A stretch of DNA of 26,751 nt from Ilumatobacteraceae bacterium (GCA_023253435.1 JALRGJ010000006.1:1-26751); one strand, 5' to 3'. Shown: positions 16,089-23,833, counted from the first letter of the stretch. Notes: generated from the letters alone by a model not told the origin. Program-made: numbers and translations.

Positions 16089-19004
16089 TTACATCACTCG
16101 AAATGAAGTGGACTTTGTTGTCTTCTTTTTCTTGATGGTAACAGTGGCTGTCACTCGACATGTTCCTGTGGAGAGTGCCATGACTTTACCTCTCACTATT
16201 CGGCACACTTTTGGTGACGATACTTTGAGAAGGACTTTCCCCCCCTTAGGAATTGATAACTTCATTCGATTGAGAAGAGTTGCTTGAGTCACGCTGATGA
16301 CTAATTTGATGTCATCTGTTGCGGTTGTCGCTGCCAAAGCTTGTTGAGGAACCTGAGATGGTGAAGCTGCTGGCGAAGTTGGTACTGCTGTTTGTGTGTT
16401 GGTAGGAGCTGGCGAATTCGGTGATGAGGTAGTGGGTCCGAGTTTTGCAAGGATGATTTTGTAGGTGTCATCTCTAAACACAATGCCTGATACCAAACTC
16501 GATGTCTCAGAGAGCTGTGTAATGTGGGTAAGCATTGACTCTTCATTGGAAAACGGAAACAAAATTCCGTTTGTGCCAAAACTTGTGTTCAAACCGCCAG
16601 TACTTGTGGTTTGGGCGATGGCAGAAAAGAGATTCTGGCGAGACACCCGAAGATCTGAGTCTCCGCCTCCAACAATTGTGATGTTTCCACCAACTTCGAT
16701 CATTGAGTACACGCTCACATTGTCAACTTCGGATGGGTTTCGATAAACAAATTCAAGGTACCCATTGCTATTAAATGATGTGTTCAGTGAACCAGTTGCA
16801 TCCCATTGAACAATTGAGTTTTTCTGTGCGGGTGATTCAGTTTTTCCAAGAAGATAGATCTTTCCTTGTGCCGTGACATGAATGGCACTCAGATCATCTA
16901 GTGAATGTGCCTGTTGGATCTGCCACGTGACAAATCCGCTAGAAAAGGTGGAATCTAGAGTCCCATCTGAAAGTACACGGGCGAGGTATCCCACTGTCTG
17001 TGCGTTGATGGTTGCGTAACCAGCAATGTAGAGAGAGTTATTACCTGCTGAAGTTGCCACGCTGATCTGGCCAGAACTGCCAATGGGTAATTGAATTCCT
17101 CCCGAGAAATTTTGTGAGTCGGTAAACGATGGATCTAATGATCCACTTGTGGTGTATTTGTAGAGCCATTGTTTGCCTTCGTAATTCACATAGCGAGTAA
17201 GAGCAACAATCAAGTCGCCGCTTGTTAGTCGAATAATCGAGGTAGGTGATAAATCAACACTGCTCTCAGAAGTAAAAGCGAGACCGTTGGTACCAAAAGA
17301 GTTGTCCACAGAACCATTTGCATTGACTCGCCAGATCATCACCGAAGAGTTTTGGTAATTCTCACGTCCATAACCAAGAATCAGAATCTTTCCGTCAGGT
17401 TGTATCAGCATGTCTTGAATAAGTAGCCAGAAGGTGTCGTTTGGTGGAGTCAAAAATTGATACCCACCGTTCCCAAATTGGGTGTCAAGAGAACCATCGG
17501 TTTTCAATTTCATGACAAAGCCTCGATAAATCTCATTCATTCCACGTGAGACTCGTGTGAAACCAACACTAAGAATGGATCCATCTGATAACGCAGTACT
17601 TTTAAAGACAAATGTTTCCCACGGCTCGGCGGCAAGTTCTAGGACAACATTGCTAAATGAGGAATCAGCAGAACCAATGCTAAGGAAGCGTCCAATTACT
17701 CCGTCACTGTTGTCTCGCAGTCTTCCTGCCATCACAATTTTTCCGTCGCTTTGGAGTAGAAGAGACATTGCCTCGACATTGTCGGATGTGCCATTCCACA
17801 TGCATTGGAAACAACCTGTTGAAGAGCTATACGTTCCATTTGACTCCACCCTGATGAACCCACCAGTGGTGTTTGAGTTAATAGGGAAGATGAGCCTTCC
17901 ATCAGGCTGAACGGTCAGTCGCTTAGGCAATGATGTCGAATATGAAGCCTCTACGGTGCTGAGAGAAAACCCCGAATTTCCAAATGTTGTGTCAACGGCT
18001 CCACTTGAGTTGAATTTTGCTGCGCCGTAATACCAAGGTCCGTAGTAGTAAGCACCGACTACACCAGCTACCACGATGCTTCCACCTGATAACTCAACTG
18101 CAGAGGTCATGTATGCATCGGTCTCAGATGCAAATTGTGTGTACACAATTCCGTTGCCATTAGAGGATCCGTCAAAAGTGTGATCCAAAAATCCACTCGA
18201 ATTTATTTTTACGAGAATCATTTGTCGGCCAGTGCCAGGGCCAAATCCTGAGGCAACTCCAAGTAATGAGCCGTCATTTAGTAGGAGTACTGAAGTGAGA
18301 TTTGTCCATGCGCTAACACCTCCTGTCTTTGACAGAATTTCGATACCGGCACCGCTTCCCCAGCTGTAATCAAATTCTCCGTCTGAAGTAAGCGCAAAAA
18401 AGTAGAGGTTGTAATTGTCCCGACCGGCGTTTTCTATGGTTAAACCCACATATATGCGACCATCTGAGTTATTCACTGCTATCAACACTTCAGACGAACC
18501 GAAATTTTTGCCAGGAAAGTTGGGAGCGCTGTACATACCGTTATCCGCAAAAGTGTTGTCACGTGTCCCATTTGCAGTGAGCCTGTATAGGACGATTTTG
18601 GCTGCACCATTTTTAAATTGTGTACCCGCGACGAGAATCTTTCCATCAGATTGAAGTGCCATATTTGGACTGACGAGCCTGAGTGGCTCAGAGCGTCCAT
18701 TCGTTCCAAAATTGGACATCGGAGTGCCGTCGCTTGAGTACTTACCAATAACGAAGCTGTCGAGACCAGTTCCGGGGTTGGCCACTATCAACGCATGAAT
18801 ATCACCATTGGCGTTGGCTTGAAGATCAGATGCAAGAGAGTCTGAAGGCTGCATGGGGATTTCATGGATTGCAATGCCGTCTGTACCAAATGAGGAGTCA
18901 AATGGGGATGCCTCTGCAGCGCGAATGGTCGCACTTGGCAACGACAGGAAGGTGAAAGTTGATGCCAGAACCGTTGCAACAGTGGTGAACACACGAATCT
19001 TCAT
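16089..19004 (-). CDS. Giant secreted delta-60 repeat protein with a Cys/Lys-rich C-terminal module
   Basis: A 971-residue exported protein: signal peptide MKIRVFTTVATVLASTFTFL, cleavage near ATIRA. About 13 delta-60 (beta-propeller) repeats follow, with the recurring pattern LQSDGKILVAG ... LDxxFGxNG, for example FDSSFGTDGIA, VDNSFGTNGLAF, LDTQFGNGGYQF and LNTSFGTNGILF. A Pro/Ser/Thr linker (TTSSPNSPAPTNTQTA) leads to the C-terminal module: LSIPKGGKVLLKVSSPKVCR, then GTCRVTATVTIKKKKTTKS. The module is shared with the SBBP protein at 23834. GAGGGG lies just 2 nt before the ATG. The promoter region carries two palindromes beneath the upstream tetR gene. Surface binding or sensing is likely, function unknown. 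Confidence 0.85.
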   Translation of the reverse strand: MKIRVFTTVATVLASTFTFLSLPSATIRAAEASPFDSSFGTDGIAIHEIPMQPSDSLASDLQANANGDIHALIVANPGTGLDSFVIGKYSSDGTPMSNFGTNGRSEPLRLVSPNMALQSDGKILVAGTQFKNGAAKIVLYRLTANGTRDNTFADNGMYSAPNFPGKNFGSSEVLIAVNNSDGRIYVGLTIENAGRDNYNLYFFALTSDGEFDYSWGSGAGIEILSKTGGVSAWTNLTSVLLLNDGSLLGVASGFGPGTGRQMILVKINSSGFLDHTFDGSSNGNGIVYTQFASETDAYMTSAVELSGGSIVVAGVVGAYYYGPWYYGAAKFNSSGAVDTTFGNSGFSLSTVEASYSTSLPKRLTVQPDGRLIFPINSNTTGGFIRVESNGTYSSSTGCFQCMWNGTSDNVEAMSLLLQSDGKIVMAGRLRDNSDGVIGRFLSIGSADSSFSNVVLELAAEPWETFVFKSTALSDGSILSVGFTRVSRGMNEIYRGFVMKLKTDGSLDTQFGNGGYQFLTPPNDTFWLLIQDMLIQPDGKILILGYGRENYQNSSVMIWRVNANGSVDNSFGTNGLAFTSESSVDLSPTSIIRLTSGDLIVALTRYVNYEGKQWLYKYTTSGSLDPSFTDSQNFSGGIQLPIGSSGQISVATSAGNNSLYIAGYATINAQTVGYLARVLSDGTLDSTFSSGFVTWQIQQAHSLDDLSAIHVTAQGKIYLLGKTESPAQKNSIVQWDATGSLNTSFNSNGYLEFVYRNPSEVDNVSVYSMIEVGGNITIVGGGDSDLRVSRQNLFSAIAQTTSTGGLNTSFGTNGILFPFSNEESMLTHITQLSETSSLVSGIVFRDDTYKIILAKLGPTTSSPNSPAPTNTQTAVPTSPAASPSQVPQQALAATTATDDIKLVISVTQATLLNRMKLSIPKGGKVLLKVSSPKVCRIVRGKVMALSTGTCRVTATVTIKKKKTTKSTSFRVM

Positions 19005-19011
19005 GGCCCCT

Positions 19012-19037
19012 CATTTCTAGATAATTATCTAGAAATG
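19012..19037. promoter_or_regulatory. 26-bp perfect palindrome, candidate TetR operator O1
   Basis: Each half reads CATTTCTAGATAA and the two halves are perfect inverted copies centred at 19024.5. The palindrome lies between the candidate -10 and the start codon of the delta-60 gene and covers the expected transcription start. Its inner TAGATAATTATCTA is repeated exactly at 19049-19062. A 26-bp perfect palindrome is far beyond chance, and its position next to a tetR gene suggests a TetR dimer site. Confidence 0.7.
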
Positions 19038-19041
19038 TATA
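19034..19041 (-). promoter_or_regulatory. Candidate -10 region of the delta-60 gene
   Basis: On the minus strand this reads TATACATT, offering TATACA or TACATT (TAnnnT). It sits between the two palindromes, about 30 nt before the ATG, so a repressor on either palindrome would block RNA polymerase. No clear -35 is visible; the place where it should lie is taken by the 14-bp palindrome. Confidence 0.4.
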
Positions 19042-19048
19042 TCAGTTA

Positions 19049-19062
19049 TAGATAATTATCTA
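19049..19062. promoter_or_regulatory. 14-bp perfect palindrome, candidate TetR operator O2
   Basis: TAGATAATTATCTA is an exact second copy of the core of the 26-bp palindrome. The two centres are 31 bp apart, close to three helical turns, so both would face the same side of the DNA. Its last three bases are the stop codon (CTA on the plus strand) of the tetR gene itself. Confidence 0.65.
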
Positions 19063-19680
19063 GTTCCTGTTTCGGGGGTTCATGAGGTGGCGCAGTGCCT
19101 CAATTGTGGCTTCATTTACACCGTCTGAGAGATCTGATTCGTGGGTGATGTCGACAAGAACCCGACCTAGGAACATGGCTTGAATGACATAGACCAATGC
19201 GGGAAGGGGAACTATTGGCTGAATCAGTCCCTTATCAACGGCAATCTGGAACGAGTCCACGAGGAACTGGGAACCTTTGATCTGTGATTCGGCGAGCATC
19301 TTTCTCAGATGTGGATCTTCGGCTGATGTCGCAATAGTTCGGATACGTCGAGACCGTTGCGCAACGACTTTGTCTGAACCAAGAGTACGAATGAACATCG
19401 CCAACAATTCAAATAGTTCTTCGCCAGAGTTCCCTGTCTCAATTAACTTTCGAATGATTTCATTTTCATTTTTTAATGATTGCTTTAACTGTTGAGCTTC
19501 GCAATGTGAGATCAGCCCATGTCGACTACCAAAGTGATGATAAAGAGATCCCCGCGATATTCCCGATTCCCTCAACACCGTTTCCAAGTTGAAATCAATC
19601 GAGCCGCTACGTTCTAATTCTTTGAGACCAAACGAGATCAGAGTCTCCATGGTTGAAGAACCATTTGAGTTTTTTCGCAT
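19060..19680 (-). CDS. TetR-family regulator paired with the delta-60 surface protein
   Basis: About 206 residues from the ATG at 19680, preceded by GAAGGA; a GTG at 19701 would add seven residues and has no ribosome binding site. The N-terminal helix-turn-helix reads SGISRGSLYHHFGSRHGLI, standard TetR, followed by an all-helical ligand domain. It is clearly related to the TetR at 25714 along its whole length: FNLETVLRESGISRGSLYHH matches FNLVDVLARAGVSRSSAYHH, and FLGRVLVDITHE...EALRHLMN matches MFGRALVDLTER...ESLRHLLN. It lies directly upstream of the delta-60 gene on the same strand, with a candidate operator overlapping its stop. Autoregulation is not evident; control of the delta-60 gene is inferred. 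Confidence 0.88.
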   Translation of the reverse strand: MRKNSNGSSTMETLISFGLKELERSGSIDFNLETVLRESGISRGSLYHHFGSRHGLISHCEAQQLKQSLKNENEIIRKLIETGNSGEELFELLAMFIRTLGSDKVVAQRSRRIRTIATSAEDPHLRKMLAESQIKGSQFLVDSFQIAVDKGLIQPIVPLPALVYVIQAMFLGRVLVDITHESDLSDGVNEATIEALRHLMNPRNRN

Positions 19681-19781
19681 TGGTCCTTCAGAGACGTCCA
19701 CGACGAAATTGTGCCACGAATCGATTAAGTGTTCCTACTTGGGTGCTTTTGCGAGGAAGGTTTGACTATCTGTGCCGGCGT

Positions 19782-20957
19782 TTAATGAGCTGCATGTGGG
19801 AATACCTTTAGGAAGTTCCCTGAGTGGAATTTGTCCACTGACTCCTGGGGTAAGCCTTGCATGCATGATTCGAAACGGGCAATGGGATCACGACCACCTT
19901 CTGTATGTGGGTAATCGCTTGAAAAGAGATAGAGATCATCGTTTGATTGGGTGATGAGTCTGCCTACATCTTCAAAAACAAATGGAGTGAATGCCATTTG
20001 CTCTCGAATTTGTTCAGATGGCTTACGAGTGAAGCCTTTTAATCGATCATCTACTTTTGAGTATGACTTATGAATGTGGTCGAGTCGATCAATCATCTGA
20101 GGAACCCAACCGGCTCCAAGTTCCACTGAAGCAATAGTCAGACTAGGGAATTCTTCAAGCACCCCGTCAATCACCATCATTGCGACGAATGTTTCGATTT
20201 CGTGATGCAGAACTGCAGCGTCTCGGGCGCGGACATTTTCTCCACCACCCATCCAATCTCGGGTTGCACCCCGGCCATTGTTGTTCCATGCCCGTGGAAG
20301 TTGAATGCCACTGCCGCCAACGTGAAACACCACAGGAACTTTTGCCTCCTGCAGGCGTGCCCAAATGGGGTTGAAATCGATATGTGTAGGGGAGCGATCG
20401 CCGGCAAGACGATGTGGAATCCACATGGCCTGCAAGCCGTTTTCCAAACTCCATTCCACTTCAGCAAGCGCAAGTTCTGGATTGTCGAGAGGTATGGCGG
20501 CCACCCCCATTAGGCGAGAGTCGATGCTGCAGAAATCTGCCATGTGGCGGTTGTGCGCTCTCGCACCTCCGTAACGAATGCGGTCCGCAATTTTTTGCGA
20601 GGGATCAAAAACACTGCGCAAACTATGGGTAGCAAAGACAACTTGCTTCATGAAGCCGAGCATGTCATTGGCGATGACTCTGTCTTCTTTATCAAATGAA
20701 CCAAGAGCTTGGATCTCTTTGACTTCAGTGATCATGCGATCACCATGAGCAATAAGTGTTTGCTTATGTGAGTCTGAATGTCGAGAGCCGTTTGCCATGA
20801 TTTCGGCAACTTCTTCATCAGTCACAATTGATCGGCCGTAGTCAACTAGTGCGAGTTCTTCTCGAATATCTGGGTCTGCAAACTTGCGCAGGAAGTCGGG
20901 CAATTCCATTATGTGAGTGTCTGCGTCATACAGAACTCTGTCGCCGGCGTAAGTCAT
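19782..20957 (-). CDS. Metal-dependent amidohydrolase (amidohydrolase_2 / ACMSD-like)
   Basis: A 391-residue TIM-barrel hydrolase of the PF04909 type. Metal-site candidates are D13-T-H15 (YDADTHIMELPDFL), H212 (VVFHVGGSG) and D348 (FSSDYPHTEGG). At the place of the usual strand-6 histidine the sequence reads ASVELGAGWVP, with E279; this is seen in a subset of the family. GAGGGGAG lies 4 nt before the ATG, a strong ribosome binding site. It follows the PhnZ-like gene by 51 nt on the same strand, so it may act on the substrate or product of the phosphonate steps, for example removing an N-acyl group or decarboxylating a product. That role is inference; family members also cleave aromatic acids. 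Confidence 0.82.
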   Translation of the reverse strand: MTYAGDRVLYDADTHIMELPDFLRKFADPDIREELALVDYGRSIVTDEEVAEIMANGSRHSDSHKQTLIAHGDRMITEVKEIQALGSFDKEDRVIANDMLGFMKQVVFATHSLRSVFDPSQKIADRIRYGGARAHNRHMADFCSIDSRLMGVAAIPLDNPELALAEVEWSLENGLQAMWIPHRLAGDRSPTHIDFNPIWARLQEAKVPVVFHVGGSGIQLPRAWNNNGRGATRDWMGGGENVRARDAAVLHHEIETFVAMMVIDGVLEEFPSLTIASVELGAGWVPQMIDRLDHIHKSYSKVDDRLKGFTRKPSEQIREQMAFTPFVFEDVGRLITQSNDDLYLFSSDYPHTEGGRDPIARFESCMQGLPQESVDKFHSGNFLKVFPHAAH

Positions 20958-21008
20958 GTTGCTCCCCTCACAATGAATGTGATGGGAACGATACCAGTAT
21001 GAGTCGCG

Positions 21009-21557
21009 TTACTTTTCAGCGTATGTAGTGAGAATGTGGTGGAAGTCTTCAATGGTTCCGCCGAGTTCTTCGTTCTTGCCAGTGTCGTCCCACTGACGTA
21101 ACGAAATTGCGTCTGCAAATCCAGGCATTGATTCAAACCGCTTCACTTCATCTTTTGTCATTGGGCCTCCTTGCAACTTCAAAGAGTGCGTTGAAGCGGG
21201 GCTCAGTGATTCAAGGTAACCCTCTTGCTGAGCGCACAGCCATCTTTTTGCCTCAACATGTAATGCAATGGGGAGTCGAACAGAAGCTGGGAGAACAGAT
21301 GAAAGACTGCGTGCCCCAGAGGCCTCGTGTTCGGTATCTATCTGAAATTCTTCCTTGCCGTCGTTCACTTCAAGATCTATGAGATGTCCGATGTCATGAA
21401 GAAGTGCAGCAACAACAAGGTGAGATGGTGAGTTGCTAGCGATGGCCAATTTTGCACATTGAACTGCATGTTCTGTTTGCGTGATTGCTTCGGCGTAGTT
21501 ATGTGATCCCCATTTTTCAAACAGATCAGATATTTCCTTGAGCGAGGAGAACTTCAT
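21009..21557 (-). CDS. phnZ: PhnZ/TmpB-like HD-domain diiron oxygenase (C-P bond cleavage)
   Basis: A 182-residue HD-domain protein whose motifs match PhnZ/TmpB, the mixed-valent diiron oxygenases that split 1-hydroxyphosphonates into a carboxylate and phosphate. Likely iron ligands are H30 (AITQTEHAVQCAK), H54-D55 (LLHDIGHLI), H77 (DTEHEASGA), H100 (HVEAKRWL) and D157 (LRQWDDTGK). All fit the six ligands of PhnZ as I recall them (H34, H58, D59, H80, H104, D161). LQGGPM after the HD core is also shared. One oddity: the lid pair is Y21-A-E23, with one residue between, where PhnZ has Y24-x-x-E27. It overlaps the dioxygenase stop by 4 nt (ATGA), the same PhnY-PhnZ pairing found elsewhere. The symbol is by homology; exact substrate unknown. 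Confidence 0.85.
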   Translation of the reverse strand: MKFSSLKEISDLFEKWGSHNYAEAITQTEHAVQCAKLAIASNSPSHLVVAALLHDIGHLIDLEVNDGKEEFQIDTEHEASGARSLSSVLPASVRLPIALHVEAKRWLCAQQEGYLESLSPASTHSLKLQGGPMTKDEVKRFESMPGFADAISLRQWDDTGKNEELGGTIEDFHHILTTYAEK

Positions 21558-22309
21558 ACAACTGGTTTTCCTTCAAAGTCATTGATTAATGAAAGACGCA
21601 CACTATTCACGCCATGTGAAGATTCATTAAAGACGCGCATTTTTTCTTCGTAGTAAGCGGTTCTGAGGTCACCCTCAGACTGCGCGTTGTATGTGGGGAA
21701 CAGGGCCCGACGATCATACGCAGAATTATTAGAGCCACTGCGATGAGGCGTGAGTGCATCAAAAATAAGCACATCTCCTGGTGCCATCTCCACCGAGTGC
21801 CATTTATGTTGCAGTGTCCATTGTTCTACGATGCAACCTCTGTCATCCATGGGCAATATTTCTTGATGAGCGGCGTCACACACTTCAAGACATCCGTTTT
21901 CTTCTGTACTGGCATCCACAGCAATCATCACGGAAATTGACTTTTTAATAAACGGATATGCAGGTGCATCTTGATGCGGCCTAAATCCTGCTCCGCCAGT
22001 CAGCTTGTAGTTGACCTTCTCCTTATATAAGTAGACGGGCTCACCTAAAAGATCTCCCACCATTTCGGGAAGCGTGCCTTCGGTGAGCAAATGTCTGAGC
22101 CCAGCGTGAAAAGGAATGAAATTTTCAGTTCTACAAATTTTGGGACCGTGGTCTGTCATCTCATAGTGATTGAGCCACGGGACGTCTTCAGATGTTGATT
22201 GAAGCTCTTCAATCATGGTCCCAAGGTTCTTTACGGTTTCATCATCAAAAGGTCGCACTTTGAGCCAACCTTTGAGTTGAAAGTGGTCAATGTCAGATTG
22301 GGAAAGCAT
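21554..22309 (-). CDS. phnY: PhnY/TmpA-like Fe(II)/2-oxoglutarate dioxygenase (phytanoyl-CoA dioxygenase family)
   Basis: A 251-residue PhyH-family oxygenase. The iron facial triad is H112-x-D114 in GFRPHQDAPAY and H189 in LTPHRSGSN, with R200/R201 for 2-oxoglutarate. YLYKEKVNYKLTGGAGF, VDASTEENGCLEV and LFPTYNAQSEGDLRTAYY are features of the PhnY/TmpA branch, which hydroxylates the carbon next to phosphorus in 2-aminoethylphosphonate or its N-methylated form. It is translationally coupled to the PhnZ-like gene, the enzyme for the next step. Whether the substrate is 2-aminoethylphosphonate, its trimethyl form or another phosphonate cannot be read here. A TACGAT box lies 8 nt before the ATG and no ribosome binding site is visible, suggesting a leaderless transcript. 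Confidence 0.82.
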   Translation of the reverse strand: MLSQSDIDHFQLKGWLKVRPFDDETVKNLGTMIEELQSTSEDVPWLNHYEMTDHGPKICRTENFIPFHAGLRHLLTEGTLPEMVGDLLGEPVYLYKEKVNYKLTGGAGFRPHQDAPAYPFIKKSISVMIAVDASTEENGCLEVCDAAHQEILPMDDRGCIVEQWTLQHKWHSVEMAPGDVLIFDALTPHRSGSNNSAYDRRALFPTYNAQSEGDLRTAYYEEKMRVFNESSHGVNSVRLSLINDFEGKPVV

Positions 22310-22316
22310 TGTCTTC

Positions 22317-22323
22317 TATCGTA
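22317..22323. promoter_or_regulatory. Overlapping divergent -10 elements of the phosphonate genes
   Basis: TATCGTA reads TATCGT on the plus strand (9 nt before the hydrolase ATG) and TACGAT on the minus strand (8 nt before the dioxygenase ATG). Both fit TAnnnT at leaderless spacing, and the whole gap between start codons is 22 bp. No good -35 is seen on either side, so an activator may be needed. Confidence 0.5.
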
Positions 22324-22331
22324 TGTGAATC

Positions 22332-23789
22332 ATGAGCCTCAACGTCCTGTTCATCACATTGGACCAATTTCGTGGGGACTGTTTATCTTCTGCCGGCCAT
22401 CATGTGGTGCAGACTCCGCATCTGGATCGACTTGCTGCACACGGTGTTCGATTTGCACGTCATTACAGCCAGGCATCTCCTTGCTCTCCAGGACGGGCGT
22501 CCTTGTACACCGGCATGTATCAAATGAATCACCGTGTGGTTGCTAACGGCACTCCATTAGATAACGGGTTTGACAACGTGGCGCTCATGGCCAGACGTGC
22601 CGGCTATGCGCCTGCATTGTTTGGCTACACGGATCAATCAATCGATCCGCGAACTGCGACAGGACCAGATGATCCACGACTCTCTTCGTATGAGGGCGTT
22701 CTGCCCGGATTAGATGTTGAGTTAGACCTCACTCAAAATTTTGATTCTTGGCGTGAGTGGTTACGCAAAAAAGGTTTCAACGTTGACATGAGCATTCATA
22801 AATTGTTGGGCTCAGAGCACGAGAGACCAGTTGATGCAAGTGTCTCAACATTCCTCACAGATGAACTGTTGTCATGGCTTGAAAAACAACAAGAGGGTTG
22901 GTTTGCACACGCCAGCTTCATTCGTCCACACCCTCCGTATTCAGCCGCAGGTGAGTACTCAACAATGTATGACCATGCTGATGTTGGAGAGCCCATTGGG
23001 GTTGGGGATGAAGTGCATCCATTCCATGAAATCATGTTGTCGCTAGATGCCACCAAAGCCCCAACAGATCCACACGAGCTAGCAAGAATGCGCGCTCAGT
23101 ACTTTGGAATGATCAGCGAAGTTGATGCACAACTGGGAAGAATTTTTGATGCTCTAGAGGCATCTGGTCAGTGGGAAAACACATACATAGTTGTTACTGC
23201 TGATCATGCAGAACTACTTGGTGATCATGGGTTAAAAGAAAAAGTGGGATATTGGGAAACAAGTCAGCATATTGTTTCCATTATTCGAGATCCACGTCGC
23301 TCTCAAGCACACGGAACTGTTGTGCATCGCTTCACTGAAAATGTGGACATCTTGCCAACTTTGTGTGAAGCGCTAGATCAACCTGTGTCAGCTCAATGCG
23401 ATGGGCTGCCACTCACCCCATTCTTGGAGGGAATCGAGCCCGCTAAATGGAGAGATAGCGCCCATTGGGAATATGACTGGCGTTCAACATTGATACCGCT
23501 ATACGAACATGGATCTCCATGGAAGAGACATTTGGAAACTATGAATCTGGCAGTACGCAGAAGTGAGTCATATGCGTATGTGCAATTCGCCGATGGTGAC
23601 TGGCTGTGCTTTGACCTAGCAACAGATCCCACATGGCGGACACACGTTGATGACCCCGCGATTATTGCAAGGGAAGCTCAGGCCATGTTGCAGTGGCGTA
23701 TGCGCAATACCAACAGAACCCTGACCGATTTTCTCGTGGAGGATGGCGGGGTGGGTCGATGGCCCACCAACGTTTCATGGCGTAAGTAA
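22332..23789 (+). CDS. Phosphonate monoester hydrolase (formylglycine-dependent sulfatase superfamily)
   Basis: A 485-residue member of the arylsulfatase/alkaline phosphatase superfamily. The formylglycine signature CSPGRASLYTG places the modified Cys at residue 51. Metal-site residues are D11-Q12 (ITLDQFRGD) and D291-H292 (TADHAELLGDHG). H200 of FIRPHPPY and K304 of EKVGY match the Rhizobium and Burkholderia phosphonate monoester hydrolases, as do MNHRVVANGTPLD, GYTDQSIDPRTA and the C-terminal WRMRNTNRTLTDF. Such enzymes hydrolyse phosphonate monoesters and, promiscuously, phosphodiesters and sulfates. No signal peptide is visible, so it is cytoplasmic. It is divergent from the dioxygenase by 22 bp and could free the phosphonate that the PhnY/PhnZ pair degrades. 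No formylglycine-generating enzyme is in this window. Confidence 0.85.
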   Translation: MSLNVLFITLDQFRGDCLSSAGHHVVQTPHLDRLAAHGVRFARHYSQASPCSPGRASLYTGMYQMNHRVVANGTPLDNGFDNVALMARRAGYAPALFGYTDQSIDPRTATGPDDPRLSSYEGVLPGLDVELDLTQNFDSWREWLRKKGFNVDMSIHKLLGSEHERPVDASVSTFLTDELLSWLEKQQEGWFAHASFIRPHPPYSAAGEYSTMYDHADVGEPIGVGDEVHPFHEIMLSLDATKAPTDPHELARMRAQYFGMISEVDAQLGRIFDALEASGQWENTYIVVTADHAELLGDHGLKEKVGYWETSQHIVSIIRDPRRSQAHGTVVHRFTENVDILPTLCEALDQPVSAQCDGLPLTPFLEGIEPAKWRDSAHWEYDWRSTLIPLYEHGSPWKRHLETMNLAVRRSESYAYVQFADGDWLCFDLATDPTWRTHVDDPAIIAREAQAMLQWRMRNTNRTLTDFLVEDGGVGRWPTNVSWRK

Positions 23790-23796
23790 TCCTTAC

Positions 23797-23826
23797 TTGT
23801 ACACAGATTCTAATTGTAACTAGAAT
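23797..23826 (+). promoter_or_regulatory. Candidate leaderless promoter of the SBBP surface protein gene
   Basis: TTGTAC (23797-23802) and TAGAAT (23821-23826) are 18 bp apart. TAGAAT matches the consensus -10 at five of six positions. The start ATG is 7 nt after it and there is no ribosome binding site, so transcription would begin at the start codon. Confidence 0.55.
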
Positions 23827-23827
23827 C
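23806..23827. promoter_or_regulatory. 22-bp imperfect palindrome overlapping the -10 box, candidate operator
   Basis: GATTCTA and TAGAATC flank an 8-bp centre (ATTGTAAC); nine of eleven positions pair. The right arm contains the -10 box TAGAAT, so a protein bound here would repress the gene. It shares TTCTA...TAGAA arms with the palindrome before the delta-60 gene, but the arm spacing is 2 bp shorter. The TetR encoded downstream at 25714 is the natural candidate to bind it. Confidence 0.5.
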
Positions 23828-23833
23828 CAATTC

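Noticed and set aside
17557..17910. 117-codon plus-strand open frame inside the delta-60 gene
   Set aside because: Antisense to clear propeller repeats, with no family resemblance.
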